From: Weizmannia acidilactici
GTDB lineage: Bacteria > Bacillota > Bacilli > Bacillales > Bacillaceae_C
Direction of reading: 5' to 3'
DNA: 37,006 nt
Assembly (NCBI RefSeq): GCF_008974185.1
Contig: NZ_BKZP01000032.1
Location: forward strand, 1 to 37,006
The notes beneath the pieces are model-generated. The model worked only from the letters and a program-made list of their open reading frames with translations, had not been told where the DNA came from and made no database searches. Every line of letters starts with the position of its first letter. Position 1 is the stretch's first letter. This document shows positions 1 through 8,390 of the stretch, one piece after another. Made by a program: the position numbers and the translations under genes.

Positions 1-114
1 CCCGAAAACATCAAAGATTCACTTGTCAAAGAACAATCATTCAACTGGAAATTGACTCATTTAATAGGATCGAAACTTATTATACGAGAGTGTCTTGGAA
101 TACCCGATATTTAA
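1..114 (+). CDS. 3' end of an unidentified gene (partial)
   Basis: An open frame runs from the window edge for 37 codons to a TAA stop, ending in ..RECLGIPDI. The composition (charged start, hydrophobic stretch LTHLIGSKLII) looks protein-like, but the piece is too short for me to recognise a family. It could be the tail of a real gene, possibly a transposase, or chance. No terminator is visible between it and the thiT promoter. Confidence 0.3.
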   Translation, partial: PENIKDSLVKEQSFNWKLTHLIGSKLIIRECLGIPDI

Positions 115-157
115 ACAGTGTCGAGAATAACTTAACACATACAAATAATCTTTTTTG

Positions 158-186
158 TTGAAATGTTGCAAAAAGAGGTTTATATT
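158..186 (+). promoter_or_regulatory. Sigma-A promoter of the thiT riboswitch transcript
   Basis: The -35 is TTGAAA and the -10 is TATATT, separated by exactly 17 bases. The predicted transcription start lies about 20 bases upstream of the riboswitch P1 stem, which fits a promoter driving the leader. Confidence 0.7.
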
Positions 187-211
187 AAAAATTGACAACT
201 TCATGAACGTA

Positions 212-297
212 ACCACAGGGGGAGCGTTTAGCTGAGAGTGAACGTGAAGTTCTGACCCTTTGAACCTGTCCAGTTAATGCTGACGTAGGGATGTGGA
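212..297 (+). promoter_or_regulatory. TPP (THI-box) riboswitch
   Basis: The conserved THI-box segments occur in order: GGGGGAGC, CTGAGA (232-237), ACCC...TGAACCTG (255-268), GTTAAT (273-278) and GTAGGGA (285-291). P1 can form by pairing CCACA (213-217) with TGTGG (292-296). It precedes a thiamine transporter gene, the expected target. No intrinsic terminator follows. Instead TCTCCC (312-317) can pair with GGGGGA (347-352), the Shine-Dalgarno of thiT, so control is probably translational; that part is inference. Confidence 0.95.
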
Positions 298-359
298 ATG
301 CTTTTCTCTTGTCTCCCATGGTCAGTTATGTTCATGCATGCCAAAAGGGGGATTTTTTA

Positions 360-950
360 ATGAAAAATTTAAGTTTGCAGGCCATGATTGAAGCGGCGAT
401 TTTTGCAGCATTCTCGATGGTGTTGGATTTGCTGCCGTCCATAAAAGTGACATCGGGCATTTCCTTGTCGTTTGCGATGATGCCAATCTTTGTAGTGGCG
501 TTCCGTTGGGGATTCATGGCAAGCGTATTGTCCGGATTTATTTGGAGCCTCCTGCAGCTTGTCACAGGAGATGCGAACGACATTTTGAACCCGGTGCAAG
601 GCATTATGGAATATCCGGTCGCCTTTTCGTTTATCGGCTTCGCAGGGTTATTGCGCCCGCTGATCCAAAATAGCAGCTGCTTAGGGCATAAAGGGGCCAT
701 GTCTGTATGGATGTCCCTTTCGGTTCTCGTCGGCAGCACCGCCCGGTATTTCTGGCATTTTATCGCCGGAATTGTTTTTTGGGGGTCTTACGCGCCGGCT
801 GGACAATCCGCTTTTATGTATTCGCTAATCGTTAACGGCGGCACGATGATCGGCAATACGGTTTTGTGTGCGGCGATCACAGTAGTTCTGTTTAATGCCG
901 CGCCGCAGTTGTTGACAAAATACCGGCACGAACACCGGAAAGCGGCATAA
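360..950 (+). CDS. thiT: Thiamine ECF transporter S component ThiT
   Basis: A 196-residue, very hydrophobic protein with about six membrane segments, the usual size of ThiT, the substrate-binding S component that works with a shared ECF energizing module (not in this window). The family signature region around MEYPVAF, which holds thiamine-contacting Glu and Tyr in ThiT proteins, is present. An upstream in-frame ATG lies inside the riboswitch P1 region and is not credible. I chose the ATG at 360 because GGGGG at 347-351 is a well-placed ribosome binding site. The TPP riboswitch in the leader indicates repression when thiamine pyrophosphate is plentiful. It is monocistronic, closed by a terminator. 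Confidence 0.92.
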   Translation: MKNLSLQAMIEAAIFAAFSMVLDLLPSIKVTSGISLSFAMMPIFVVAFRWGFMASVLSGFIWSLLQLVTGDANDILNPVQGIMEYPVAFSFIGFAGLLRPLIQNSSCLGHKGAMSVWMSLSVLVGSTARYFWHFIAGIVFWGSYAPAGQSAFMYSLIVNGGTMIGNTVLCAAITVVLFNAAPQLLTKYRHEHRKAA

Positions 951-979
951 AGGACAAAAATTGGATGGTTTTAAATGTG

Positions 980-1022
980 AAAGCGGCATGTCTCCCTTGC
1001 GCGGGACATATCCGCTTTTTCT
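980..1022 (+). terminator. Rho-independent terminator after thiT
   Basis: An imperfect hairpin (AAAGCGG...CCGCTTT outer arm, ATGTC/GACAT inner arm) is followed by a T-rich tail (TTTTTCTTTTT). Confidence 0.75.
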
Positions 1023-1026
1023 TTTT

Positions 1027-1283
1027 GGCTCTGTTAAATGTTATTGTTGATGGCCGTCTATATTTTGGATTTAAGCGGGTAAGAAGAGACTCCCACGGCT
1101 GAGGCATCGAGTGCTGTCTGCAGCAACGTTATCCCGATGTCGGGCGCTGAACTTAAGGGAAGGCCTTCAAAACTTGGCACCGCGTTTTGACGAAGCAGCG
1201 GTGCCGGATTACGGCAAATATACCGACCCAGGCAGCCTTGGACATTAAGGCAATCCAATATCCTAAAATAGGCTGTTTTCTCA
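1027..1283. other. Unassigned intergenic stretch, possible IS relic
   Basis: About 260 bases without a convincing gene. The left end begins GGCTCTGTTAAATGTTATTG, which resembles the terminal inverted repeat style of some Firmicute insertion sequences. A minus-strand open frame covers it (1058-1336) but has no ribosome binding site, runs into the promoter of the next gene, and matches no family I know. No matching inverted repeat is seen at the other side. Treat the relic idea as a guess. Confidence 0.2.
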
Positions 1284-1325
1284 TTGCTTCCCATTCGGTA
1301 AAGGTTTACAATAATTGTAAACCTT
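1284..1325 (+). promoter_or_regulatory. Promoter with a perfect 25-bp palindromic operator
   Basis: The -35 TTGCTT (1284-1289) and -10 TACAAT (1307-1312) are 17 bases apart. AAGGTTTACAA and TTGTAAACCTT (1301-1325) are perfect 11-bp inverted arms around a 3-base centre, covering the -10 and the start point. This geometry suits a dimeric repressor. The half-sites resemble BirA half-sites in composition but are in the opposite orientation and too close together, so BirA is unlikely. The regulator is unknown. Confidence 0.65.
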
Positions 1326-1348
1326 ATTAACCACAAGGGGCGATTTAA

Positions 1349-1810
1349 TTGGAAGTTAGAGATTTTATGATCCGCGATGTGATCACAGTGAAAAAAGAAA
1401 CAACGATCCGGGAGCTGTTAAAAGTGCTTGTTGACCATAAAATCGGCGGTGTCCCTGTCGTCGACGGACAGGGGAAGCTGCTCGGAATGATCAGCGACGG
1501 GGATGTCATTCGCTTCCTGCAGCCGAAAGCGCGGACGGTCTACGATTTTTATATCACAATCGTCGTGAACGAACGTGAAGATTTTAACGAAAAGCTTGCG
1601 CAAAGCCTTGACTTGCCTGTTGAAAAAATCATGAAACGGCGGGAACTGTATACGGTGAAACCGGATGACGATTTTGAAAACGCCTTAAGTATTTTAGCCA
1701 AACACCATTTTAAAAAATTGCCGGTTGTCAATCCGGCCGGGCGCGTTGTCGGCGTCATCAGCAGGGGTGACATTATGCGCCAAATTACAACAAAACTGAT
1801 CAACAGCTAA
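1349..1810 (+). CDS. Tandem CBS-domain protein
   Basis: A 153-residue cytoplasmic protein made almost only of two CBS domains (about residues 7-60 and 92-150), each with the typical GGVPVVD / KKLPVVN strand and the GMISDGDV / GVISRGDI ending. Stand-alone CBS pairs bind adenine nucleotides (AMP, ATP, SAM or c-di-AMP in different members) and act as sensors; which ligand applies here cannot be read from the sequence. The start is TTG, supported by AAGGGG 9 bases upstream. Transcription probably starts at the palindrome-covered promoter, so its level is likely controlled by a dedicated repressor. The next gene starts 66 bases on, with its own candidate sigma-B promoter. Confidence 0.88.
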   Translation: MEVRDFMIRDVITVKKETTIRELLKVLVDHKIGGVPVVDGQGKLLGMISDGDVIRFLQPKARTVYDFYITIVVNEREDFNEKLAQSLDLPVEKIMKRRELYTVKPDDDFENALSILAKHHFKKLPVVNPAGRVVGVISRGDIMRQITTKLINS

Positions 1811-1816
1811 AATCAT

Positions 1817-1841
1817 GTTTACGTTTTCCTCGCCGGGGAAG
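1817..1841 (+). promoter_or_regulatory. Candidate sigma-B (general stress) promoter
   Basis: GTTTAC followed after 13 bases by GGGAAG resembles the sigma-B consensus GTTTAA-N(12-15)-GGGWAW with one mismatch in each element. It lies 36 bases upstream of the FAD/Rieske gene. No good sigma-A promoter is seen in this gap, but read-through from the CBS gene is also possible. Confidence 0.4.
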
Positions 1842-1876
1842 ACTATTATTGAGAGTCTGACTCGGGAGGTTAAACG

Positions 1877-3406
1877 ATGAACGAAAAATCAATTCCGCAT
1901 TATCCGGAACCAATTTGGCGCAAAACAGTATCACTACCGCGTTTTCCCTCATTGCAAGAAGACATTGAGGCGGATGTGGCGGTTGCCGGCGCAGGAATGG
2001 CCGGGATTGTGACGGCATATTTGCTTGCAAAAGAAGGAATAAAAACTGTGCTTTTTGATGCGGGAGAAATTGCGAACGGCACAAGCGGCCATACAACGGC
2101 GAAAATTACGGCACAACACGGCCTCATTTATGATGAACTGATCCAGCATATCGGCATAGAAAGGGCCGGGCTTTATTACAAAGCTAATGAAGCGGCCGCG
2201 TCCTTGATTGAAAACATCATTCGTGAAAACGACATTTCATGCAGTTTTTCCCATCAGGTTGCCTTTCTTTACACTAATTCGGATGATTATTTTGAAAAAC
2301 TTGAGAAAGAAATGCGGGCATATGATACGCTCGGTATCCATGGCGAATGGCTGGATAGGCTGCCGGACGGGATCCCCGCGAAAAAAGCGGTAAAAATGGA
2401 ACGCCAGGCACAATTCCATCCTCTTTCGTATTTAAAAGCTTTAGTCGAATTTTTAATGGAAAAGCAAGTCCCGATCTTCGAAAATACAACGGCTAAAGAC
2501 ATTGAATACGGCAACCCGATTAAAATCAAAACGGAAAAAGGGCACACGATTTCCTGCAATTACGTCTGCATTTGCACGCATTATCCTTTCTACGATGCAA
2601 AAGGGCTTTATTTTTCAAGAATGTACCCGGAACGTTCCTATTTAATTGCGGTAAAGCCCGAAAAGCCATTTCCGGGCGGGATGTATATCAATACCGAACA
2701 GCCAACGAGATCCTTCCGTGAAGTGGAAGCGGAAGCTGAAAAACTGCTTTTGGTCGGCGGCGAAAACCATAAAACCGGCCAGGGCGGTCCGATGATCCGG
2801 CATTATGAAGTATTGCAGGAATTCGCCAAAAAAACATTCGGGATTGAAACATTTTATTGCCGGTGGTCGGCGCAGGATTTAACGACACTGGATAAAATCC
2901 CTTATATCGGGCCGGTTACGAAAATGGAACCGAATGTTTTCATTGCGACCGGTTTCCGAAAATGGGGGATGACGGGCACCCATGTTGCCGCCCTGATCAT
3001 GCGTGATCTGATTTTGCAAAAAGAAAATCCTTATGTGGAAATGTTCGCACCGCAGCGTTTTGAAGCGGATCCAATGGTAAAGAATTTCGTTTCCGCAAAT
3101 ATGGATGTAGCAGAGCACCTTGTAAAAGGAAAGTTTGATTTGCCGGATAAACCATTGGAACAATTGGAACCGGATGAAGGCGCCGTTGTCCGTATCAACG
3201 GAAAGCGGGCAGGCGCTTATAAGGATAACGAGGGAAACATCTATCTCCTCGATACGACCTGCACACATATGGGGTGCGAAGTGAAATGGAACTCAGGGGA
3301 ACGGACATGGGACTGCCCGTGCCACGGTTCAAGATTTTCTTTTACAGGGGAAGTTGTAGAAGGGCCGGCAAAAGACCCATTGACAAAAATCGAATACCAG
3401 GAGTAA
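1877..3406 (+). CDS. FAD-dependent oxidoreductase with C-terminal Rieske domain (YhfW-like)
   Basis: A 509-residue protein. Residues ~32-410 form a DAO-type FAD oxidoreductase with the dinucleotide-binding motif VAGAGMAG near the start and a TSGHTTAKIT segment. Residues ~425-509 form a Rieske [2Fe-2S] domain with both cluster motifs, CTHMGC and CPCHG. The architecture matches the Bacillus YhfW family, whose substrate is not known to me; an amine or amino-acid oxidation with electrons passed to the iron-sulfur centre is inference. The ATG has a GGGAGG site 8 bases upstream. No signal peptide is seen, so it is cytoplasmic. A strong terminator follows at once, making it the last gene of its unit. 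Confidence 0.88.
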   Translation: MNEKSIPHYPEPIWRKTVSLPRFPSLQEDIEADVAVAGAGMAGIVTAYLLAKEGIKTVLFDAGEIANGTSGHTTAKITAQHGLIYDELIQHIGIERAGLYYKANEAAASLIENIIRENDISCSFSHQVAFLYTNSDDYFEKLEKEMRAYDTLGIHGEWLDRLPDGIPAKKAVKMERQAQFHPLSYLKALVEFLMEKQVPIFENTTAKDIEYGNPIKIKTEKGHTISCNYVCICTHYPFYDAKGLYFSRMYPERSYLIAVKPEKPFPGGMYINTEQPTRSFREVEAEAEKLLLVGGENHKTGQGGPMIRHYEVLQEFAKKTFGIETFYCRWSAQDLTTLDKIPYIGPVTKMEPNVFIATGFRKWGMTGTHVAALIMRDLILQKENPYVEMFAPQRFEADPMVKNFVSANMDVAEHLVKGKFDLPDKPLEQLEPDEGAVVRINGKRAGAYKDNEGNIYLLDTTCTHMGCEVKWNSGERTWDCPCHGSRFSFTGEVVEGPAKDPLTKIEYQE

Positions 3407-3412
3407 AGTTTG

Positions 3413-3447
3413 AAAAACACCGCCGAAATTCGACGGTGTTTTTTTGT
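3413..3447 (+). terminator. Rho-independent terminator after the Rieske oxidoreductase gene
   Basis: Hairpin AACACCGCCGAA / TTCGACGGTGTT (one mismatch, small loop) followed by seven T residues. Confidence 0.9.
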
Positions 3448-3618
3448 ATCTATGCGCGAAACTATGACAATATGCCTATGTTACAAATTTTTCACGATAT
3501 TACAAAGGCTGCTTTTTGTGTAACCAAATCAACACTTTCCCGTTATCGGGCTGTTACTTCATTATGTTAGCATTTTTGGTGTTGGCGGAAAGCCGGCAAA
3601 AAGAGGAGGTTGCATTTT

Positions 3619-4413
3619 ATGAAAAAAGCAGTAACAGCACTCGCGGCTGCGGTGACATTAACAAGTGTGATGGCTGCCAATGCTTCAGCCGCCGCCCCGG
3701 ATACTTATACTGTAAAACAGGGGGATACACTTTGGGGGATTTCAAAAAAATACAACACATCCGTCAAAGAATTGAAGCAATGGAACCAGCTTTCCACAGA
3801 AACCATCTATCCTGCACAAAAACTGAAAATTTCCCCGAAAAAAGTTTACGTCATTAAAGCCGGGGATACCCTTTCGGAAATCTCGGCCAAATATGGCGTA
3901 ACGGTCGAACAATTAAAAAAATGGAACGACCTGCCATCCAACATCATTTTCCCAAATGACGAAATTGTCATCCATACCAATCCCCGGAGCAAGATTACGG
4001 TGAAGGATGATTCTGCAGACGTCTCCGTTCAGGCAAAAACGAATACGGATCAGGCAAGGGTGGAAGTGAAAAAGCCGATGGTAAATGTACAAACATCCGA
4101 AAAAACCACTTCCCGCCCGCAAGGAAGGACAATAACCGTAACGGCAACGGCTTATACGGCCAATGATCCGGGCTGTTCCGGCGTAACGGCGACCGGCATC
4201 AATTTGAAAAACAATCCGGACGCAAAAGTGATCGCCGTTGACCCGAATGTTATTCCGCTCGGCTCAAAAGTGTACGTGGAAGGTTACGGAACGGCTGTTG
4301 CCGGCGATACCGGTGGTGCCATCAAAGGGAACCGCATCGACGTCCTTGTGCCGAATACGGGTGAAGCAATGAACTGGGGGCGCCGCACGATCCAGGTGAC
4401 GATTTTGGACTAA
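3619..4413 (+). CDS. yocH: Secreted LysM-3D domain cell-wall protein (YocH-like)
   Basis: 264 residues: an N-terminal signal peptide (MKKAV..., cleavage probably after ASA near residue 25), two LysM peptidoglycan-binding repeats (~29-72 and ~77-120, each starting YTVKQGDTLW / YVIKAGDTLS), a short linker, and a C-terminal 3D domain (~170-264) with conserved aspartates in VDPNVIPLG, GDTGG and IDV. This is the layout of B. subtilis YocH, a muralytic enzyme. The start at the ATG is set by AGGAGGT 8 bases upstream; a TTG three codons earlier overlaps the binding site. I looked for WalR repeats upstream, because yocH is WalR-controlled in B. subtilis, and did not find a convincing pair. Monocistronic. 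Confidence 0.88.
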   Translation: MKKAVTALAAAVTLTSVMAANASAAAPDTYTVKQGDTLWGISKKYNTSVKELKQWNQLSTETIYPAQKLKISPKKVYVIKAGDTLSEISAKYGVTVEQLKKWNDLPSNIIFPNDEIVIHTNPRSKITVKDDSADVSVQAKTNTDQARVEVKKPMVNVQTSEKTTSRPQGRTITVTATAYTANDPGCSGVTATGINLKNNPDAKVIAVDPNVIPLGSKVYVEGYGTAVAGDTGGAIKGNRIDVLVPNTGEAMNWGRRTIQVTILD

Positions 4414-4507
4414 TGTGTTTATGCGCAAATGGAAGAAACAAAAAAATAGCATATACATCAGGAAGTGAAAAGGGTACGATGGGGGATCAACTGAATTTTT
4501 GGAGGCC

Positions 4508-4558
4508 GCCCGGCTAAACAAAGCTCAGACGAAGTGTTTTGTTTAGCCGGGCTTTTTA
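4508..4558 (+). terminator. Rho-independent terminator after the yocH-like gene
   Basis: A perfect 15-bp stem (GCCCGGCTAAACAAA / TTTGTTTAGCCGGGC) with a 15-base loop and a T-rich tail. Confidence 0.93.
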
Positions 4559-4624
4559 TTTTGCCTTGGCATTTTCCGGAAAACATTGTAAAGTAAGGTT
4601 AGAAATCGAGAGGAGTGGTTGAGT

Positions 4625-6790
4625 TTGTCGTTTCCATTGATCATCGCCGAAAAACCCGACCAGGGGCTCACCCTTTGTTCGGTTTTTCCCTTTGTAAAAC
4701 GCCAGGGCTATATCGAGATCCGTCCCAATGACATTTTCCCGGAAGGCGCCTACTGCACATGGGCGGTCGGCCATTTGGCGCAGCTCGTGCAGCCGGAAAG
4801 CTATAACCCCGCCTGGAAGCAGTGGAAGCTTGAAACGCTGCCGATCATTCCGGAAAAATTCCGATATGAAGTTTCCAAAACGAAATATAAGCAGTTTCAT
4901 ACCGTCAAAAAGTTGCTGAAAGATGCGCGTGTGACAGAGATTATCCATGCGGGCGATGCCGGCCGAGAAGGGGAGCTGATCATCCGCAATATCATCCATT
5001 TGTCCGGCATCAAAAAGCCGCTGAAGCGCTTATGGATCTCTTCTCTGACACCGCAGTCGATCAAGGAAGGGTTCCGGAATCTTTTGCATGACGAAGATAC
5101 CAGTTCTTTATATCATGAGGCATATGCTCGCGCTTGTGCGGACTGGCTTGTCGGCATGAACGCCTCGCGCGTCTACAGCCTGCTTCTAAAGCAAAAAGGG
5201 ATCAATGATGTGTTTTCTGTCGGACGCGTCCAGACGCCGACCCTTGCTTTAATTGTAAAAAGGGAACTTGAAATCGAAAATTTTAAGCCTGAACCGTTTT
5301 GGGAAGTCACCGCCTTGTTTCAATTTGATGACAAACAATACGAAGGAAAGTGGGTAAAAAATGGCGAATCGCGTTTAAAAGACCCCGCCATGGCGGAGCG
5401 GATCGCCGCATTTTGCCGACAAAAACCGGCAAAAGTTGCGGCGCTTAAAAAAGAAAGAAAAGAATTCCAGCCCCCGCTTCTGTTTAATTTATCGTCACTG
5501 CAGGCGGCCGCAAACCAGGCTATTAAATTCCCACCGAAAAAAACGCTTGATCTGGTACAGTCTCTGTACCAAAAAGGGATCGTATCCTACCCGCGTTCCG
5601 ATTCCAATTACGTCACAAAAGGGGAAGCCGAAACGTTTCCGGATATTTTGCAAAAACTGCAGACTTATCCTGAGTATGCCCCGTTTTTCCCGCTTCCGCA
5701 CCCCTCCATCATCAACAATAAACGCTTCGTGAATGAAAAAAAGGTGTCTGACCACTATGCGATCATCCCGACTGAACAGGTGGTAAACCCGGAAAATCTT
5801 CCGAATGACGAGAGGAAAATTTACGATATGATTGTGCGACGTCTCATTGCCGCCCATTACGGAAATGCGGTTTATCATTATACTACGGTTAAGACGCTGG
5901 TGGACGGGCGCGCCGAATTTATTTCAAAAGGCACGCAGATGGAAAAAGAAGGCTGGCGCAAAGTCATTTTTGCAAATGAAAAAGAGAAAGACCGCATTTT
6001 GCCGGAAGTCAAACAGGGGGATAAGGGCATTGTAAAGGATGTCAAGATAAAAGAAGGCAAAACCCAGCCGCCGAAACGGTATACGGAAGGACAGCTGATT
6101 ACGCTTATGAAAACAGCGGGAAAATTTATTGAAGATGAAGCACTTGAAAAAGTGATGGCGGATGTCGAAGGGCTCGGGACGGAAGCAACAAGGGCAGGGG
6201 TGATCACTTTATTAAAAGAGCGTAAATATATCGAAGTGAAGAAAAATCAGGTATATGCAACCGATAAAGCGAAAGTGCTCATCCGCGCGGTCGGCGGTAA
6301 AATCCTCGCCTCCCCGGAAATGACGGCAAAATGGGAGCAGCGTCTCCGGGAAATCGGGAAAGGGCAGGCATCCCCGGCTGGCTTCATGGAACAGTCAAAA
6401 AAGCTGTCAGCCAAAATTGTGCACGATGCAGTCCAATCCGCAAACGAATGGGATTTTTCCGGTTTGAAAGTGGATGAGATCAAAAGGGTGAAATCGAAAT
6501 ATACATTAGGCAAAAAGATGGGCAAATGCCCGAAATGCGGCGGCGATATCGTTGATAAAGGCAATTTTTACGGCTGCAGCGCCTATCAAAAATCGGGATG
6601 CACCTTTACGCTTCCGAAAGTCATACTCGGCAAAAAAATCAGCCAGGCGAATGTAAAAAAACTTTTAGCCGGCGAAGAAACAAACCTCATCAAAGGATTC
6701 AAGAAAAATGAAAAGGCGTTCGATGCCAAACTGAAACTGGAACAAGAAAAACTGCGCTTTATTTTTGGAAAAGAAAAAACGGAGGGTTAA
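4625..6790 (+). CDS. topB: DNA topoisomerase III
   Basis: A 722-residue type IA topoisomerase, close to the usual length of Bacillus TopB. The N-terminal Toprim domain starts at IAEKP and includes DAGREGE. The catalytic tyrosine is in SYPRSDSNYV at about residue 322. A C-terminal zinc-ribbon-like segment begins MGKCPKCGGD and has further Cys. The enzyme passes single strands and resolves recombination or replication intermediates. Two TTG codons could start it; I chose the second because GAGGAG lies 9 bases before it, while the first is almost touching the site. After the stop, a CCCCGC/GCGGGG hairpin (6791-6813) overlaps the end of the convergent permease gene but has no T-run. Confidence 0.95.
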   Translation: MSFPLIIAEKPDQGLTLCSVFPFVKRQGYIEIRPNDIFPEGAYCTWAVGHLAQLVQPESYNPAWKQWKLETLPIIPEKFRYEVSKTKYKQFHTVKKLLKDARVTEIIHAGDAGREGELIIRNIIHLSGIKKPLKRLWISSLTPQSIKEGFRNLLHDEDTSSLYHEAYARACADWLVGMNASRVYSLLLKQKGINDVFSVGRVQTPTLALIVKRELEIENFKPEPFWEVTALFQFDDKQYEGKWVKNGESRLKDPAMAERIAAFCRQKPAKVAALKKERKEFQPPLLFNLSSLQAAANQAIKFPPKKTLDLVQSLYQKGIVSYPRSDSNYVTKGEAETFPDILQKLQTYPEYAPFFPLPHPSIINNKRFVNEKKVSDHYAIIPTEQVVNPENLPNDERKIYDMIVRRLIAAHYGNAVYHYTTVKTLVDGRAEFISKGTQMEKEGWRKVIFANEKEKDRILPEVKQGDKGIVKDVKIKEGKTQPPKRYTEGQLITLMKTAGKFIEDEALEKVMADVEGLGTEATRAGVITLLKERKYIEVKKNQVYATDKAKVLIRAVGGKILASPEMTAKWEQRLREIGKGQASPAGFMEQSKKLSAKIVHDAVQSANEWDFSGLKVDEIKRVKSKYTLGKKMGKCPKCGGDIVDKGNFYGCSAYQKSGCTFTLPKVILGKKISQANVKKLLAGEETNLIKGFKKNEKAFDAKLKLEQEKLRFIFGKEKTEG

Positions 6791-6796
6791 CCCCGC

Positions 6797-8161
6797 TTAT
6801 TCGAGAGCGGGGCTATCTGCCTGACGGCGGTTTTTCTTCCGATTCACCAATATGGCAATGGCGATGATAAATATCATGACGATCAAGCTTGCATAAAACC
6901 CGGGGCGGATTTCTTTTTCCGCCAGTGTCCCGCTGATCGAGAGCAGCAGAACCACCATACCGATATAACCCATTATTTTGTCAGAGCCTTTCATTTTTAA
7001 CACGCGCATTGCGGAGAGGATAATAAACAGCCAGTTCATTAAAAGCAAAATCCCGGCAGCTGTTGTAATGTATTCGTAAATTTTCCCCGGCAAAAGAAGC
7101 GCAGTAATTATGGATAAAACCAAACCGGCGGTAGCGAGTGCCAGTGATGGAAGGGGGAGGTTTTTCCACTTTTTGATCTTTTTCTCGAACAGTTTTGGCG
7201 CGTCTCCGTCATCCGACAAGGTGACAAGTAGATTGGTTACCCCGAACAGAGAAGCAGTCATGGTGGAAAATCCGGCAATAATAATCGCCCCATTAAATAC
7301 ATGGGGGAAAAAAGTAAGATGATAATCATCCATCGCCTTGACAAACGGGCTTTCTTTATCGTTAAAAGCCGTGTATGGTTCCATAGTGACGGTAAGGCCG
7401 AGCGAGAGCACGTAAATGATGGTTAACAAGACTAACATAATCGATCCCGACTTTGGCGCATCGTCCTTGTTTTTTAATTGCATCGCCATTAAGCCGATGA
7501 CTTCGATCCCGCCGAACGCATAAAAGGCGTAAATGAGTGAAGCCCAAAAGCCCATCAAGCCGTGGGGGAGGAACTCACCATAAGTATCCGGAAGCCGCAC
7601 TCCGCCTCCGTGCCTTCCGTTAATCCAGCCGGACAAGGCGCAAAACGCAAGCACGATAAACATGACAATTGCTGCGGTTTTGACAACGGCCAGAATATTT
7701 TCCACCTTGTCAAATCCTTTTGTGCCGAACAGGACGACAATGATGGCAAGAGATGCGTAAACGGCCGCCATTACCCATAACGGCGCATTTTGGAACCAAA
7801 ACTTTGTCAAAATGGACAGCGCGGTTAATTGGCTGCCCATAATGAGGATATTTGAACACCAGTAATTCCAGCCGCAGCTGAAACCAGCCCAATTCCCGTA
7901 AGCTTTTTTCGCATAATAGCAAAATGAGCCTTCGCGCGGGTCATCGGCTGTCATTTTCGCGAGCGCATGGAAAACGATATATGTTCCGATGGCTGCGATC
8001 AGGAAAGAAAACACGATCGAAGGGCCAGTGGTTTTAATTCCGATGCCTGAGCCGAGAAAATACCCGGTTCCGATCGTGCAGCCGACACCTACAAGCGAAA
8101 GCTGCCACCACGCTAAATTGCCTTTTTTTGCCGCTTTCGATGGTTGTTTCGAATTGCCCAT
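6797..8161 (-). CDS. APC-family amino-acid permease
   Basis: A 454-residue membrane protein with about 12 hydrophobic segments. The first segment carries the APC signature GVGCTIGTGYFLGSG, a glycine-rich substrate-binding turn, and mid-protein GGIEVIGL is the other typical APC motif. Related Bacillus proteins include YbxG-type permeases; the transported amino acid cannot be deduced. I moved the start to the ninth codon of the open frame, since AAAGGAGG lies 7-8 bases before that ATG. It is convergent with topB and stands alone. Confidence 0.88.
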   Translation of the reverse strand: MGNSKQPSKAAKKGNLAWWQLSLVGVGCTIGTGYFLGSGIGIKTTGPSIVFSFLIAAIGTYIVFHALAKMTADDPREGSFCYYAKKAYGNWAGFSCGWNYWCSNILIMGSQLTALSILTKFWFQNAPLWVMAAVYASLAIIVVLFGTKGFDKVENILAVVKTAAIVMFIVLAFCALSGWINGRHGGGVRLPDTYGEFLPHGLMGFWASLIYAFYAFGGIEVIGLMAMQLKNKDDAPKSGSIMLVLLTIIYVLSLGLTVTMEPYTAFNDKESPFVKAMDDYHLTFFPHVFNGAIIIAGFSTMTASLFGVTNLLVTLSDDGDAPKLFEKKIKKWKNLPLPSLALATAGLVLSIITALLLPGKIYEYITTAAGILLLMNWLFIILSAMRVLKMKGSDKIMGYIGMVVLLLSISGTLAEKEIRPGFYASLIVMIFIIAIAILVNRKKNRRQADSPALE

Positions 8162-8390
8162 CCGGTTCCCTCCTTTACCATACATACTGTTTGATAAAGG
8201 ATGCCGGATTATGTACGGGTTCCGGCTGTTTTTTCGTTCAGGCCTTCGCAGAAAAACTTGTACATTTTATGCCGTGCCATCCTTTTTTATGCGGGGAAAT
8301 GCATCATTTTGGGAAAATGTGAAACTTCATCTGCATTTTTTCGTAAAGAAATATTAAAATACGATTCAAACGGATACGAGGTGGCTTTTG

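Noticed and set aside
1058-1336. 92-codon minus-strand open frame between thiT and the CBS gene
   Set aside because: No ribosome binding site, overlaps the promoter and palindrome of the next gene, and resembles no family I know; kept only as a possible relic.
3448-3618. WalR box or c-di-AMP riboswitch upstream of the yocH-like gene
   Set aside because: Several TTACA/TGTAA words are present, but no correctly spaced pair TGTWAH-N5-TGTWAH and no riboswitch core.
6791-6813. CCCCGC/GCGGGG hairpin as a bidirectional terminator of topB and the permease
   Set aside because: The stem is good but neither strand has a T-run, and it overlaps the end of the permease gene; not listed separately.
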